Assembly: GCA_003445095.1 (NCBI GenBank)
Contig: DLVS01000788.1
Location: 1-6,831, forward strand
Source of the DNA: Verrucomicrobiales bacterium
Lineage (GTDB): Bacteria; Verrucomicrobiota; Verrucomicrobiia; Limisphaerales; UBA9464
Reading direction: 5' to 3'
Length of the DNA: 6,831 bases
In this document: piece by piece, positions 6,210-6,831 of the stretch
Layout of the letters: the number at the start of each line of letters is the position of its first letter
How positions within the stretch are numbered: the stretch's first letter is position 1
Translations under genes and position numbers: made by a program
The notes under the pieces: model-generated
The model's database searches: none
Seen by the model: only the letters and a program-made list of their open reading frames with translations
Told to the model about the DNA's origin: nothing

Positions 6210-6831
6210 TTACCGTGTGGGAAACCGCGTCGCCTGGTTCAGGATCTGGAACGTCTGGCCATACCGAGCGACGGCTTCGCGGAATTCAGCGTGTTGCTGC
6301 TCCTTCTTCGCCTCGACCTGACGCTGTGCGTCGGCCCGATTCGCGATGTCCTGGACGATGGCGGACGCACTGGCCTGCGCGACCTCGTGTTCCGTGCTGT
6401 CGAGGGCGGTTCCCAGGCCCACCAATACGCCCGTCAGCTTCTGGACCTCCGCGTCCGTCTGGGCGGATTTCAGCGCCTCGGTCGTCTTTGCGATCTCATT
6501 TTTGAGCGAGACCCGCCGCGCCGCGGCATCGCCAACGACGCCGAGAAAGTTGGCGGCGGTCTGCTGAACGGCACCGATGGCCCGGTAGGGCTCAACGCGG
6601 CGGTGGATCACCTCACCCCCTGGCGTGGAGAACGTCTCTCCAACGGCGTGGTACAGTCCGTTGGCGCTGTCGAGCATCGCGGTGGTCGCATTGGCGGCCC
6701 CCTGGAGTTCAGCAAACGTCTGACCGACCTCCGTTTTCGCCAGGTCTGCGGTCAAAACACCGATGGATTCCGGGACCATGGCGGCAGGATTTCCGAACAG
6801 GTCCACGTAGTGATGCAGAGTGTTGACCTGT
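6210..6831 (-). CDS. trbJ: TrbJ/VirB5-like conjugal transfer protein, 5' end beyond window
   Basis: VirB5/TrbJ proteins are periplasmic, mostly helical components of the conjugative type IV secretion system; VirB5 sits at the tip of the pilus and TrbJ is its counterpart in trb systems. About 206 C-terminal residues are visible. The frame stays open to position 6830, and residues read YVDLFGNP just inside the edge, resembling the 'Y...GNP' segment near the start of mature TrbJ. The signal peptide and first residues are therefore probably outside the window, and the GTG at 6806 is not a credible start. The rest is Ala/Gln/Glu-rich and amphipathic, with a likely coiled coil at about visible residues 105-185 and no membrane span. 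The stop lies 13 nt before the TrbL-like start, leaving no space for a trbK entry-exclusion gene. The assignment rests on position and helical character, since VirB5 sequences diverge widely. Confidence 0.72.
   Translation of the reverse strand, partial: QVNTLHHYVDLFGNPAAMVPESIGVLTADLAKTEVGQTFAELQGAANATTAMLDSANGLYHAVGETFSTPGGEVIHRRVEPYRAIGAVQQTAANFLGVVGDAAARRVSLKNEIAKTTEALKSAQTDAEVQKLTGVLVGLGTALDSTEHEVAQASASAIVQDIANRADAQRQVEAKKEQQHAEFREAVARYGQTFQILNQATRFPTR

Noticed and set aside
5690..6505. A 271-codon plus-strand frame opposite the TrbL- and TrbJ-like genes
   Set aside because: The product is rich in Arg, Glu, Gln and Pro with no fold-like pattern, and the opposite strand encodes a clear six-span membrane protein.
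1..6831. Relaxase, coupling protein, integrase, toxin-antitoxin pair or CRISPR array
   Set aside because: I looked for their motifs and repeats on both strands and saw none; if present in the element they lie outside this window.

Overview
All credible genes in this 6.8 kb window lie on the minus strand, so biological order runs from high to low coordinates. The content is a piece of a conjugative element, probably an integrative and conjugative element or plasmid, of a GC-rich Gram-negative bacterium. Gram-negative fits because the set includes VirB8-, VirB9- and VirB10-like envelope proteins and a lipoprotein. Ribosome-binding sites are weak at most starts. The style of the accessory genes recalls Verrucomicrobiota elements, but that is a low-confidence inference from memory of similar proteins.

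Region 6831-1857 is a compact type IV secretion (mating-pair formation) operon: TrbJ/VirB5-like (cut by the window edge), TrbL/VirB6-like, TrbF/VirB8-like, TrbG/VirB9-like, TrbI/VirB10-like, then a coiled-coil lipoprotein. The order J-L-F-G-I is that of the trb operons of Ti plasmids and Tn4371-type elements. There is no room for trbK between J and L or for trbH between G and I. The only lipoprotein follows TrbI instead. Genes are separated by 13 nt or less or overlap by 4-17 nt, so translational coupling is likely. The ATPase, pilin and early genes (trbB, C, D, E equivalents) would lie beyond position 6831.

Region 1856-864 holds two unrecognised small genes: a charged, helical soluble protein of about 135 aa and a single-pass membrane protein of about 81 aa. 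Between them is a 242-nt non-coding stretch with nested inverted repeats.

Region 863-1 holds an XRE-type repressor with a good ribosome-binding site, a small TnpV-like protein, and, running off the left edge, the first codons of a further gene. Its peptide resembles the N-terminus of the large SNF2-type helicase/DNA-methylase proteins common on conjugative elements. In outline, the right two thirds builds the transfer channel, and the left third looks like the regulatory and DNA-processing or defence side of the same element. No rRNA, tRNA, CRISPR array, insertion sequence or attachment site was seen.
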